Below the pieces are notes generated by a model that was not told the DNA's origin, made no database searches, and worked only from the letters and a program-made list of their open reading frames with translations. A DNA stretch of 41,706 bases, taken from the NCBI GenBank assembly GCA_000433095.1, contig HF991473.1:1766-43471 (forward strand), in the 5' to 3' direction. The translations under genes and the position numbers were made by a program. The stretch comes from Clostridium sp. CAG:967 (lineage in GTDB: Bacteria > Cyanobacteriota > Vampirovibrionia > Gastranaerophilales > Gastranaerophilaceae). Shown here piece by piece: positions 26,328 through 33,517 of this stretch (position 1 is its first letter; each line of letters starts with the position of its first letter).

Positions 26328-27103
26328 TTAATATGTCATCTCCCAGTTGTCGTTTAATATTTTACCGAAACAAGCATAATCATTTAGTGTTGAAGTATCC
26401 TCACAAGCATTTCCCAATAGTCTTGCTTTATCTATCGAGCCGCCTCGGCAAACCCCATTAGTTCTGCAATCATAAGAAACATTACCGGCATCAAGAACAC
26501 CATCAGAAAAAACTGCCATATAAAAAGCATCTCTTCCAATTATATTAGGACCCTTCATTCCGTTAATATCTATAAAGACATTACCTCGTGTTATTGTTAT
26601 ACCATCTTCAGAAGTTGACGTGGTCCAGCCGGGTTTATCTATACATATAGCAGCACCGCTTGCTATGACAGCACATGCACCACCGCTATATTTATTATTA
26701 TTTATATCTTTAAAAAGATTTCCGTTAATATTTTTGTAATTATTTACAAAACATGGTTCTGTAATCCCATCTTCACAATCCTGCACAATTTTAAAATAAT
26801 CATGTAAAAAAGTTTTCATGCTTGCAGGTGTAGTCAATCCGGCTTCTATAAGATTTATAGCATTTTTATCAGTCATTTCACGTAAAAAAGCCTGTTGAAG
26901 TTCATTATAAACTTTATGTAACTGCGTTACATAAGTTCTACGCTGATGATTCTGCATCAAAGAAGGAACGGTCATTGCAGAAACTACACCGATAATGCCT
27001 AAAGTGACCAATACTTCCGCCAAGGTAAACGCAGCTAACGTGAAACCCTTACTACAGAAGCTTAAACGGTTGCCCCCCCCCCGAATAAATCAAATCTTTT
27101 CAT
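26328..27103 (-). CDS. Type IV pilin-like protein, frame interrupted by a 10-G tract (phase-variable candidate)
   Basis: ATG 27103 has a strong AAGGAG 7 nt upstream and reads MKRFDLFGGG into ten Gs (27082-27073 on the minus strand). With 10 Gs the frame ends after 13 codons. With 8 or 11 Gs it joins NRLSFCSKGFTLAAFTLAEVLVTLG, the prepilin peptidase/N-helix signature, and runs to 26328 (about 258 aa). The C-terminal part (DGVLDAGNVSYDCRTNGVC, NACEDTSTLNDYACFGKIL) is typical of the abundant pilin-like 'type II secretion' proteins of this lineage, with several Cys pairs. The role would be a minor pilin or pseudopilin. The present state is off, unless transcription slips. A TTG start at 27023 would omit the prepilin cleavage site and is unlikely. 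A sequencing error in the homopolymer is the main alternative. Confidence 0.8.
27073..27082 (-). repeat. Homopolymer G10 (C10 on the + strand)
   Basis: Ten consecutive C bases in a one-third-G+C genome, inside the seventh-to-eleventh codons of a pilin-like gene. I noticed no comparable G or C run elsewhere in the window. Its length sets the reading frame. Confidence 0.85.
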
Positions 27104-27165
27104 TAATTGCTCCTTTCTTTATCTACTATATTATTATAACACTTTTTTAATAATTTTCAATACTA

Positions 27166-27190
27166 AAAAGCCCTCATAAAGAGGGCTTTT
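27166..27190 (-). terminator. Terminator of the permease operon
   Basis: Perfect 10-bp stem AAAAGCCCTC, loop ATAAA, GAGGGCTTTT, starting 2 nt past the stop at 27193 (minus direction). It lies upstream of the pilin gene and insulates it. Confidence 0.88.
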
Positions 27191-27192
27191 AA

Positions 27193-28518
27193 TTAATGCA
27201 AAAACCTGATGTAAATATATGCCGAACTTATTACTAATGAAATAATCATTGTAACAACACCATACTTCAGGAACCTCATAAACGGAATAGGGTAACCGTT
27301 ATGTGCAGAAGTTTCTGAAACAATAACGTTTGCAGCCGCACCAATAATAGTCATGTTTCCGCCAAGACAAGCACCAAGTGACAAGCACCACCATAAAGGA
27401 TATGTATAATCAGCACCCATTGTCTTTTGTATAGCAAGCAGCATAGGTGTCATAGTTGCGGTATAAGGGATGTTGTCTATTATACCTGATATAAAACCTG
27501 ATGCCCACAGAATTATCATTGCTGTAGCTTCTTGCGAGCCCTTAGTTACGTTTAAAATCCAATTTGCCATCAATGCAATACCGCCGGAAGCTTCCAGACC
27601 TCCGATTATGATAAATAAACCGATGAAAAAGAAAATTGTATTCCATTCAACATCACATAAAATATCTTTTGGTTTTTCAAATAATAACAAGAAACTTGCA
27701 CCCAACATAGCTGATACACAAGTTTCGATATGAGTAATATCATGAGATACAAAACCTAAAATTACAAGTACAAGAACAATTGCACTTCTAATCATAAGAG
27801 GAAAATCAGTAATTGTTTTTGAGTTGTCTAAATTTGCAACTGCTTCCATTTTTTCCGGAGCAGCCTTCAAAGTTTTCCTAAAAATAAACATCATTAAAAG
27901 AACAACAACTATTAAAATTACAGCAACAACCCCTGTCAGCTCTTTTAAAAAATCCATAAATGACAGACCTGCCGCACTTCCTATAATAATATTTGGCGGA
28001 TCACCGATAAGCGTAGCAGTACCTCCGATATTTGATGCAAAAATTTCGGTAATTAAAAAAGGTAAAGGATTAATATCAAGCTGTTTAGCTATAAAGAACG
28101 TAACAGGCATAATCAGAATAACGGTTGTAACATTATCTAAAAATGCTGAAGTTACAGCTGTAAAAATACCCAGTGTCACAAGTACCATTTTCGGATGACC
28201 TTTTGTCAACCTTAAAAGCTCATTTGCAATCCAGTTAAACATACCGCTTCTTGTCGCAATGCTGACAATAATCATCATTGATACAAGCAAAAATATTACA
28301 TTAAAATCAACAAAGTTAATAAAATAATGCGGATTAATGCCATCTCCCATCTGTTTTGTCTGGCTGACCAATCCCAGCAAAATAGTTAATGCTGCTCCCA
28401 AAAGCGCAATAGTTACTTTTGGAATTTTTTCAAGTGCAATAAATATATACGCAATTAAAAGAATTGCGGCAGATACAACAACTGCATGTGATTGCACCAA
28501 AGCATGTAAATGCTCCAT
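27193..28518 (-). CDS. ArsB/NhaD-type ion permease (IT superfamily)
   Basis: 441 aa, about 11-12 membrane helices. Repeated family signatures are FLDNVTTVILIMPVTFFIAKQL with FASNIGGTATLIGDPPNIIIGSAAG in the first half, and FISGIIDNIPYTATMTPML with GACLGGNMTIIGAAANVIVSE in the second. This duplicated SDNxPxT...GGxxTxIGxxxN pattern marks the CitM/ArsB/NhaD/P-protein group. It could move arsenite, Na+/H+ or a dicarboxylate; sequence does not decide. AGGAGGT lies 3-4 nt before ATG 28518. It follows the OadG-like gene by 8 nt in one operon, which favours a sodium-linked role (inference). Confidence 0.88.
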   Translation of the reverse strand: MEHLHALVQSHAVVVSAAILLIAYIFIALEKIPKVTIALLGAALTILLGLVSQTKQMGDGINPHYFINFVDFNVIFLLVSMMIIVSIATRSGMFNWIANELLRLTKGHPKMVLVTLGIFTAVTSAFLDNVTTVILIMPVTFFIAKQLDINPLPFLITEIFASNIGGTATLIGDPPNIIIGSAAGLSFMDFLKELTGVVAVILIVVVLLMMFIFRKTLKAAPEKMEAVANLDNSKTITDFPLMIRSAIVLVLVILGFVSHDITHIETCVSAMLGASFLLLFEKPKDILCDVEWNTIFFFIGLFIIIGGLEASGGIALMANWILNVTKGSQEATAMIILWASGFISGIIDNIPYTATMTPMLLAIQKTMGADYTYPLWWCLSLGACLGGNMTIIGAAANVIVSETSAHNGYPIPFMRFLKYGVVTMIISLVISSAYIYIRFLH

Positions 28519-28526
28519 ATTACCTC

Positions 28527-28772
28527 CTATATCTTCGATTTAGCATACGCAACCGCTATAGCAAGAGCAATTTCGTTATCGTCTTTTACAGCAGATTTTT
28601 TCGTATACTTTTCTTCAACTACTTCCTCAGGAAAGATTTCATTCAACTTAACTATAAGTTTTGAAGACCAATCCATAACAAATACCATTATTGTTAGAAA
28701 TATAAATACAAATCCCATTCCAAGAACCATAATCAAAAGACCGTCCTGGAGATTTGCTGATAAATTTTCCAT
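28527..28772 (-). CDS. OadG-like small membrane subunit (sodium pump decarboxylase gamma family)
   Basis: 81 aa. One N-terminal helix, LQDGLLIMVLGMGFVFIFLTIMVFVM (about 8-33), carries the LMVLGMGFVF line typical of OadG/MmdD. The tail, NEIALAIAVAYAKSK, matches the family's alanine-rich C-terminus. In decarboxylase pumps this subunit holds the biotinylated alpha and membrane beta subunits together. Neither is in the window, so here it is an orphan paired with an ArsB/NhaD-type permease. AAGGAG lies 8 nt before ATG 28772, and its AAGG falls inside a 13-bp hairpin. Confidence 0.75.
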   Translation of the reverse strand: MENLSANLQDGLLIMVLGMGFVFIFLTIMVFVMDWSSKLIVKLNEIFPEEVVEEKYTKKSAVKDDNEIALAIAVAYAKSKI

Positions 28773-28782
28773 ATCAAATTCT

Positions 28783-28824
28783 CCTTATTCTTAATTAACT
28801 TAACATAATTTATTAAGAATAAGG
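28783..28824 (-). promoter_or_regulatory. Long hairpin covering the oadG-like ribosome site
   Basis: Perfect 13-bp inverted repeat CCTTATTCTTAAT (28783-28795) and ATTAAGAATAAGG (28812-28824) with a 16-nt loop, just after the lipoprotein stop (28826). In the mRNA its 3' arm contains part of the AAGGAG (28786-28781) of the next gene. It has no T-tract, so it looks like translation control more than termination. Confidence 0.5.
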
Positions 28825-28825
28825 T

Positions 28826-29173
28826 CTAAGGGGCACGGGGCGAGACAATATGAGAGACATGCCCGTTACCAAATACCTGCATATCCCAGCAGTCATATAA
28901 TAAATATAATTTTAGCTTGCTGAATGTATTAAATCCGAGCACAGAATAAACATCACCGAACAAATCTATAAGATAGCGGTATATATTTACCTGAGCACTT
29001 GAAGTTAAAAAATTACTGTCAACTTTAATTTTTTTTGAATGCAAATTTCCATAGCTGACATTTGAAATCTGTGTTTCATGCCCGGGAGAAAGAGATTGTG
29101 AATGTTCAAAAAACGTTGTACATCCAAAAATAAAAATAAATATAAAAGATATTATGATTATTAACTTTTTCAT
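28826..29173 (-). CDS. Small lipoprotein, function unknown
   Basis: 115 aa. MKKLIIIISFIFIFIFGC is a lipoprotein signal with lipobox IFGC (lipidated Cys18). The mature part is short, with SLSPGHETQISNVSYGNLHSKK and an aromatic-rich segment (KLYLLYDCWDMQVFGNG). I recognise no family. It should be anchored in the inner or outer membrane facing the periplasm. The ribosome site GGGG is only 2-3 nt from ATG 29173, which is tight. It may be co-transcribed with the OadG-like gene across the hairpin. Confidence 0.68.
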   Translation of the reverse strand: MKKLIIIISFIFIFIFGCTTFFEHSQSLSPGHETQISNVSYGNLHSKKIKVDSNFLTSSAQVNIYRYLIDLFGDVYSVLGFNTFSKLKLYLLYDCWDMQVFGNGHVSHIVSPRAP

Positions 29174-29226
29174 TTCCCCGATTGCATATTAATACAAAAA
29201 TGAGGAAATATCAAATATCAAAAAAA

Positions 29227-30327
29227 TTATGCAGCCGGAAGAATATATTCACATTCAATAATACGCTGGCTCTTATCAATAGCCTTAATCCTGAATTGTG
29301 AATTTCTCGGCAGAATAAATTCAGCATTGTATCCGCCGTCCAAATCCTTACCGATACTTCTTCTGCAATCCAGACCTTTAGTACCTTTAGGAAGTTTAAT
29401 TCTCATAATATACCCGCTGTTATTATGCCCGGAGAAATTATGCGGATCAACCTGTGCAAGCAAGTCACCATATACTCTGGCTGTTGACACATAAGCTTTA
29501 TCCTCGAGTATATTGCCTTCTGCCAAATCTTTTGCAAAATCAAGTTCGCTGAAATCATCCCAAATTTTCTGCGTTCTGATTCCACGGTAAACGTAAGCTT
29601 CTTCTTCCAACGGAACGGCATCTTGAATAATTCTGTCTAATCTTTTTATTTCTTCAACATCAGACAAATCTGCTCCGCTTCTTAACTTCGCATTGTATTG
29701 ATAATTTCTCTGATATGAAGTAACAGCTTTACAATCTTCTGCCGAAAGTAACCTTAAATCAGCAATAGGTTGTCTGTCAGTTTCTTTAACAACTCTTTGT
29801 GCTCTGTGATTAAAATTCATTGAATCCATTCCGCCTTTTTTGAAAGTTTTGAAAAATTTGGAAATTTCGCCTCTTATTTTAAGTTCGGCAGCCAATCTTA
29901 ATTTTTCTGCGGCTTCATCAAATTTAATTAATTTATTAATAATTACAGGCTGATTGCCAGCTGCTTGCTGTTCTGGATTAGTTTTTCCGGCAGCGGTATT
30001 TTTATTATTTATACTTTCCTCAACAACCGGTTTTTGCGGCTCAACTTTTGGTTTTTGAACAGGTGCAGACGAACGCTTAGGCTTTTGCAGAAACGGATTA
30101 TCTCCGCCTGCCGGTTTTCCTTTTCTGCCATGCGCAATTGCTATGCCTGCAATCGCTAAACTTGCTGCGGCAGCTGCTCCAAGCCACAAAGTTGTATTAT
30201 TTGAAGAAGTCTTTTCAGGTTCTTTTACAGGCGGCTTAACCTCTTTGGGTTTTGCTTCCAAAGGTTTTGTCTGAGCAGTAACAGAACTTGATATAATTTT
30301 ATTTTCTAAGTTTCCTAAAACTGGCAT
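29227..30327 (-). CDS. Membrane-anchored ADP-ribosyltransferase-like protein
   Basis: 366 aa. The N-terminal 45 residues are Lys/Pro/Glu-rich (LEAKPKEVKPPVKEPEK), followed by one Ala-rich helix at about 46-66 (LWLGAAAAASLAIAGIAIA), a basic-Pro linker, a helical segment (about 130-230) and a C-terminal domain. That domain has the R / S-T-S / E-x-E order of C3-like ADP-ribosyltransferase toxins: Arg248 in YVYRGI, Ser281-Thr282 in KAYVSTAR, and Glu336 in GGYNAEFILPRNSQFRI. The last line closely follows the family's ExExLLPxGTxFxV. The residue two before the catalytic Glu is Asn, not Glu/Gln, and the third position of STS is Ala, so target preference or activity may be altered. It lacks a Sec signal. 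It may modify host or own proteins; no immunity gene is recognised. Copy C of the shared element lies directly upstream. Confidence 0.7.
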   Translation of the reverse strand: MPVLGNLENKIISSSVTAQTKPLEAKPKEVKPPVKEPEKTSSNNTTLWLGAAAAASLAIAGIAIAHGRKGKPAGGDNPFLQKPKRSSAPVQKPKVEPQKPVVEESINNKNTAAGKTNPEQQAAGNQPVIINKLIKFDEAAEKLRLAAELKIRGEISKFFKTFKKGGMDSMNFNHRAQRVVKETDRQPIADLRLLSAEDCKAVTSYQRNYQYNAKLRSGADLSDVEEIKRLDRIIQDAVPLEEEAYVYRGIRTQKIWDDFSELDFAKDLAEGNILEDKAYVSTARVYGDLLAQVDPHNFSGHNNSGYIMRIKLPKGTKGLDCRRSIGKDLDGGYNAEFILPRNSQFRIKAIDKSQRIIECEYILPAA

Positions 30328-30364
30328 GCTCTTACAAAACCCGTAAATAAATTTTTTTGCTAGA
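30328..30364 (-). promoter_or_regulatory. Shared A-tract/TATTTACG element, copy C
   Basis: Minus strand: CTAGCAAAAAAAT, TTATTTACG (ACG ends at 30342), GGTTTTGTAAGAGC, then ATG 30327. It matches copy A over TAGCAAAAAAA, TATTTACG and TTTTGTA. It is only 14 nt from the start codon, so transcription would start inside or just after it. Confidence 0.5.
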
Positions 30365-30623
30365 CTAATTCTAAATTATTAGTCATAAATGCAGAAACAA
30401 AGTTTTTAACATCATCAGATTGTATTCTGCATCTCATTTTCCCCTGAGGATACTTCTGATAATGATAAGTTGAAGAAAGTACAATGAATTTTACAGCTTC
30501 AAAAATATTAACCGCCGACAAATCAACTTCAATCTTCGGGCAATCATTCTTTTCTATAAAGCTTTTAAACTTCTCAACCACATCAGTTGAATTATCAAAT
30601 TTAAAATCCTGATACCTTTTCAT
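30360..30623 (-). CDS. Small cytoplasmic protein, function unknown
   Basis: 87 aa from ATG 30623 (MKRYQDFKFDNSTDVVEK); a TTG nine codons upstream is less likely. It alternates strands and helices (KIEVDLSAVNIFEAVKFIVLSSTYHYQKYPQGKMRCRIQ), vaguely like a STAS-type fold, but I cannot assign it. There is no membrane segment and no Shine-Dalgarno. The stop lies at the edge of copy C of the shared element, so the two genes are probably transcribed separately. Confidence 0.6.
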   Translation of the reverse strand: MKRYQDFKFDNSTDVVEKFKSFIEKNDCPKIEVDLSAVNIFEAVKFIVLSSTYHYQKYPQGKMRCRIQSDDVKNFVSAFMTNNLELV

Positions 30624-30725
30624 AGTAAAAATAACGATAAAATTTAACAAAAATTAAATATTTAGTGCAATTTTCCTACTTTTAAATGATATTTATTATA
30701 TAATCACTTTGACGGGGGATAAAAA

Positions 30726-31715
30726 ATGGAAACAATTACAATGACAACAAGTAAAATTAATGAATTAGCAAAAGAAGTTTTAACAATTGAAGCAAACTCT
30801 ATTTTGCGCCTTAAAAACAGCATTGGCGAGGAATTTGATAAAGCAATAGATTTGCTTTTCAACTGTAAAGGCCGTGTTATTGTTACAGGTATGGGAAAAT
30901 CAGGACTTATCGGAAGAAAGATTGCTGCAACTCTTTCTTCAACAGGAACTCCATCTTACTTCTTACATCCTGCCGAAAGTACACACGGAGATTCAGGTAT
31001 TATTACAAGAAATGATGTCATTATTGCAATTTCCAACAGCGGCGAAACACAGGAGTTATTAAACCTCTTACCGCTTATTAAAAGATTTGGCGTAACAATG
31101 ATTGGTATGACAGGCAAACTAAATTCAACTCTTGCCCATGCTTCAGATGTTACACTTGATATTTCAGTAGAAAAAGAAGCCTGCCCGCTTAATAAAGCTC
31201 CAACAGCAAGTACTACAGCTACACTTGCTATGGGTGATGCTTTAGCTGTTTGTCTTCTTGAAAAAAGAGGATTTTCGGAAGAAGATTTCTTGATTTTCCA
31301 CCCGTCAGGCGCATTAGGAAAAGGATTTTTATATAAAGTAGAAGATTTAATGCTTACAGATAAAGACAAACTTCCTATTGCAGCAGAAACTAACAGTTTT
31401 GCCGAAGTTATTGAACTTATATCCGATAAAAAACTCGGCATGGCTATGATTGTTAATGAAGAAGGCAAATTGACAGGAGTATTGACAGACGGAGATATTA
31501 GAAGAACTTTAATCAAATATCCTAACATCAGACCGCTTCTTGCTAAAGATGTTATGTCTGCGAACCCGAAATATATTTCTAAATCTGATTACGGCGCAAG
31601 CGCATTGAACCTTATGGAAAAATATTCCATCACTGCTCTTGCCGTACTGGATGAAGACGGAAAACCAATCGGAACAATTCATATTCATGACTTATTAAAA
31701 GCAGGAGTCGCATAA
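30726..31715 (+). CDS. kdsD: D-arabinose-5-phosphate isomerase
   Basis: 329 aa. KpsF/GutQ family: an N-terminal SIS domain (about 35-200) with GMGKSGLIGRKIAATLSSTGTPS, HPAESTHGDSG and SNSGETQEL, then two CBS domains (about 210-329, LMLTDKDKLP and VMSANPKYISK). It turns ribulose 5-phosphate into arabinose 5-phosphate, the first step of KDO synthesis for lipopolysaccharide. GGGGG lies 7 nt before ATG. Its stop overlaps the kdsC start by one base, and it heads kdsD-kdsC-queD-uppP. Confidence 0.95.
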   Translation: METITMTTSKINELAKEVLTIEANSILRLKNSIGEEFDKAIDLLFNCKGRVIVTGMGKSGLIGRKIAATLSSTGTPSYFLHPAESTHGDSGIITRNDVIIAISNSGETQELLNLLPLIKRFGVTMIGMTGKLNSTLAHASDVTLDISVEKEACPLNKAPTASTTATLAMGDALAVCLLEKRGFSEEDFLIFHPSGALGKGFLYKVEDLMLTDKDKLPIAAETNSFAEVIELISDKKLGMAMIVNEEGKLTGVLTDGDIRRTLIKYPNIRPLLAKDVMSANPKYISKSDYGASALNLMEKYSITALAVLDEDGKPIGTIHIHDLLKAGVA

Positions 31716-32182
31716 TGGCAATTAAATTGGCTGCTTTTGATGTTGACGGAGTACTGACGGACGGAAGTCTAACTTTTGATGAAAACGGCATTGAATACAA
31801 AACATTTAATGCAAAAGACGGTCAGGGTATAGTTAATCTTAATAATGCGGGAATAATTACAGCAATCATTACCGCAAGAAAAAACGGAACCGTAGAACAC
31901 CGTGCTAAAAACTTAAATATTAAAGAACTTCATCAGGGACAAAAAAATAAAATTGCGACACTGGAAAGCATTATGCAGAAATATAATCTGACTTTTGAAG
32001 AAGTTGCATATATGGGAGATGATTTACCAGATATCTGCTGTCTTGAAAAAGCAGGTCTGAAAGGCTGTCCGAATGATGCAGTAGATGAAGTTAAAAGCAT
32101 TGCAAATTTTGTTTCTTCAAAAAACGGAGGCAGAGGAGCAGTCAGAGAATTTTGTGATTATATATTGAAAAAGGGGATATAA
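31715..32182 (+). CDS. kdsC: KDO-8-phosphate phosphatase (HAD type)
   Basis: 155 aa. The HAD motifs are FDVDGVLTDGSL (nucleophile Asp9, acid Asp11), ITARKN, and MGDDLPDI with Lys before it. GCPNDAVDEVKSIANFVSSKNGGRGAVREF is the KdsC C-terminal line. It removes phosphate from KDO 8-phosphate in the cytoplasm. KdsA and KdsB, the steps before and after it in nucleotide activation, are not in the window. Confidence 0.95.
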   Translation: MAIKLAAFDVDGVLTDGSLTFDENGIEYKTFNAKDGQGIVNLNNAGIITAIITARKNGTVEHRAKNLNIKELHQGQKNKIATLESIMQKYNLTFEEVAYMGDDLPDICCLEKAGLKGCPNDAVDEVKSIANFVSSKNGGRGAVREFCDYILKKGI

Positions 32183-32184
32183 AC

Positions 32185-32547
32185 ATGTTTGAAATTAAAA
32201 CACAGGGCTTTTTTGCCGCTGCTCACCACCTGTTAAACTATGACGGCGAATGCGAAAACCAGCACGGTCATAACTGGATGGTAGAAGTTTTTGTTAAAGG
32301 TGATGTCCTTGATAAAAGTAATATTCTTATTGACTATAAAGTTTTGAAAAAAGAACTCAAAGCTGTTTTGGATTTGCTTGACCACAAAGACATAAACGAG
32401 CTTCCTGAATTTAAAGGAGAAAGTCCTTCAAGCGAAATGATAGCATGCTTTATTTACAATAAGTTAAAAGAAAAAGTTGTATTGCTGAGCAAAGTAACAG
32501 TTTGGGAAACACAAACATCTTGCTGCAGCTATTTTGAAGAAGATTAA
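32185..32547 (+). CDS. queD: 6-carboxy-5,6,7,8-tetrahydropterin synthase / PTPS family
   Basis: 120 aa. Zinc ligands are His14 or His15 in FFAAAHHL and the two His of QHGHNW; Cys23-Glu24 in GECEN is the catalytic cysteine area. DHKDIN supplies the Asp-His pair, and WETQTSCCSY the C-terminal Glu. QueD makes the carboxy-tetrahydropterin used in queuosine tRNA modification; the close relative PTPS acts in pterin synthesis. No other que gene lies here, so the assignment rests on family alone. GGGGA lies 7 nt before ATG, 2 nt after kdsC. Confidence 0.88.
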   Translation: MFEIKTQGFFAAAHHLLNYDGECENQHGHNWMVEVFVKGDVLDKSNILIDYKVLKKELKAVLDLLDHKDINELPEFKGESPSSEMIACFIYNKLKEKVVLLSKVTVWETQTSCCSYFEED

Positions 32548-32573
32548 GATTAATTTTATAAAGGATAAATAAC

Positions 32574-33419
32574 ATGAATTTAATACAGGCAATATTAATG
32601 GGAATAGTACAGGGATTAAGCGAATTTTTGCCTATTTCAAGTTCTGCTCATTTAGTTTTTACGTCAAACTTTTATAAAGTTTTTAAAGGAATAGAAATTG
32701 TTCAGCACTCAAATGAAGAAGTATTCTTTGATATTATGGTGCACCTCGGAACACTTGTTGCTGTATTAATATTTTTCAGAAAAGATATAGCAAATATTTT
32801 AAAAGCTATGTGGCATGCTTTTAAAACAAAAGACTGGTCAAATAAAGAAGCTAAACTGGGACTGTTTATTATGGCAGGTACTGTTATAACAGTTGCATTA
32901 GCATTACCGATAAATGAAGTTGCGGAAAAGCTTGTTTATTCACCCGCTATTGTAGGGGTACTGCTGTTTATTACAGGTTTTACACTGCTTTACAGTGAGT
33001 ATAAATCAAAAAAAATAGAAGCAAAAAAAGATGAAGTTGATTTAAAAACCTCACTATTAATCGGTTTGGCACAAGGTCTAGCCGCATTACCGGGTTTTTC
33101 ACGTTCCGGCTGGACAATTGCAACAGGTCTTTTTTGCGGGTTAGATAGAATAACTGCAGCAAGATATTCTTTTCTTTTAAGCATACCTATTATCCTTGGG
33201 GCATCAATGGTTTATCCTCTTGTAAAAATTGATATCCATGAAGCTTTAACTTATAATTGGACAGCAATTGCTGCAGGAACTATAGTATCAGGACTTGTGG
33301 GTTATTTATGTATCAAATATTTTATGAAATTTATATCAAAATTTTCACTTGCAATATTCGGATACTACTGCATAATTGCAGGTATTTTCACTGCTATATT
33401 TTTCACGATATACGGTTAA
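32574..33419 (+). CDS. uppP: Undecaprenyl-diphosphatase
   Basis: 281 aa, polytopic (about 8 helices). GIVQGLSEFLPISSSAHLVF holds the (E/Q)xxxE and SSS-H motif, and GLAQGLAALPGFSRSGWTIATGL the second motif with PGxSRSG. It recycles the C55 lipid carrier for peptidoglycan and polysaccharide synthesis, and confers bacitracin resistance when abundant. AAAGGA lies 8 nt upstream. It is the last gene of the kds operon, so carrier recycling is tied to envelope sugar synthesis. Confidence 0.96.
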   Translation: MNLIQAILMGIVQGLSEFLPISSSAHLVFTSNFYKVFKGIEIVQHSNEEVFFDIMVHLGTLVAVLIFFRKDIANILKAMWHAFKTKDWSNKEAKLGLFIMAGTVITVALALPINEVAEKLVYSPAIVGVLLFITGFTLLYSEYKSKKIEAKKDEVDLKTSLLIGLAQGLAALPGFSRSGWTIATGLFCGLDRITAARYSFLLSIPIILGASMVYPLVKIDIHEALTYNWTAIAAGTIVSGLVGYLCIKYFMKFISKFSLAIFGYYCIIAGIFTAIFFTIYG

Positions 33420-33460
33420 AATATTTTTGTTAAAAAATGTAAATATGCTGTAAAAATACT

Positions 33461-33490
33461 GTCAAAAAAATATATTTACGGATGTTCAAT
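33461..33490 (+). promoter_or_regulatory. Shared A-tract/TATTTACG element, copy B
   Basis: CTGTCAAAAAAATA then TATTTACG (33473-33480), GATGTTCAATAAG. Same order as copies A and C: A-tract, TATTTACG, T/G-rich gap. It ends 37 nt before ATG 33518 and is the only promoter candidate for the three-gene operon. Confidence 0.5.
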
Positions 33491-33517
33491 AAGTACATCG
33501 ATGTGTGTGGAGTAAAG

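Noticed and set aside
26328..27103. Treating the pilin-like gene as a plain pseudogene
   Set aside because: The only lesion is the homopolymer; the rest is intact, with a strong ribosome site, which fits a reversible switch or a sequencing error better than decay.
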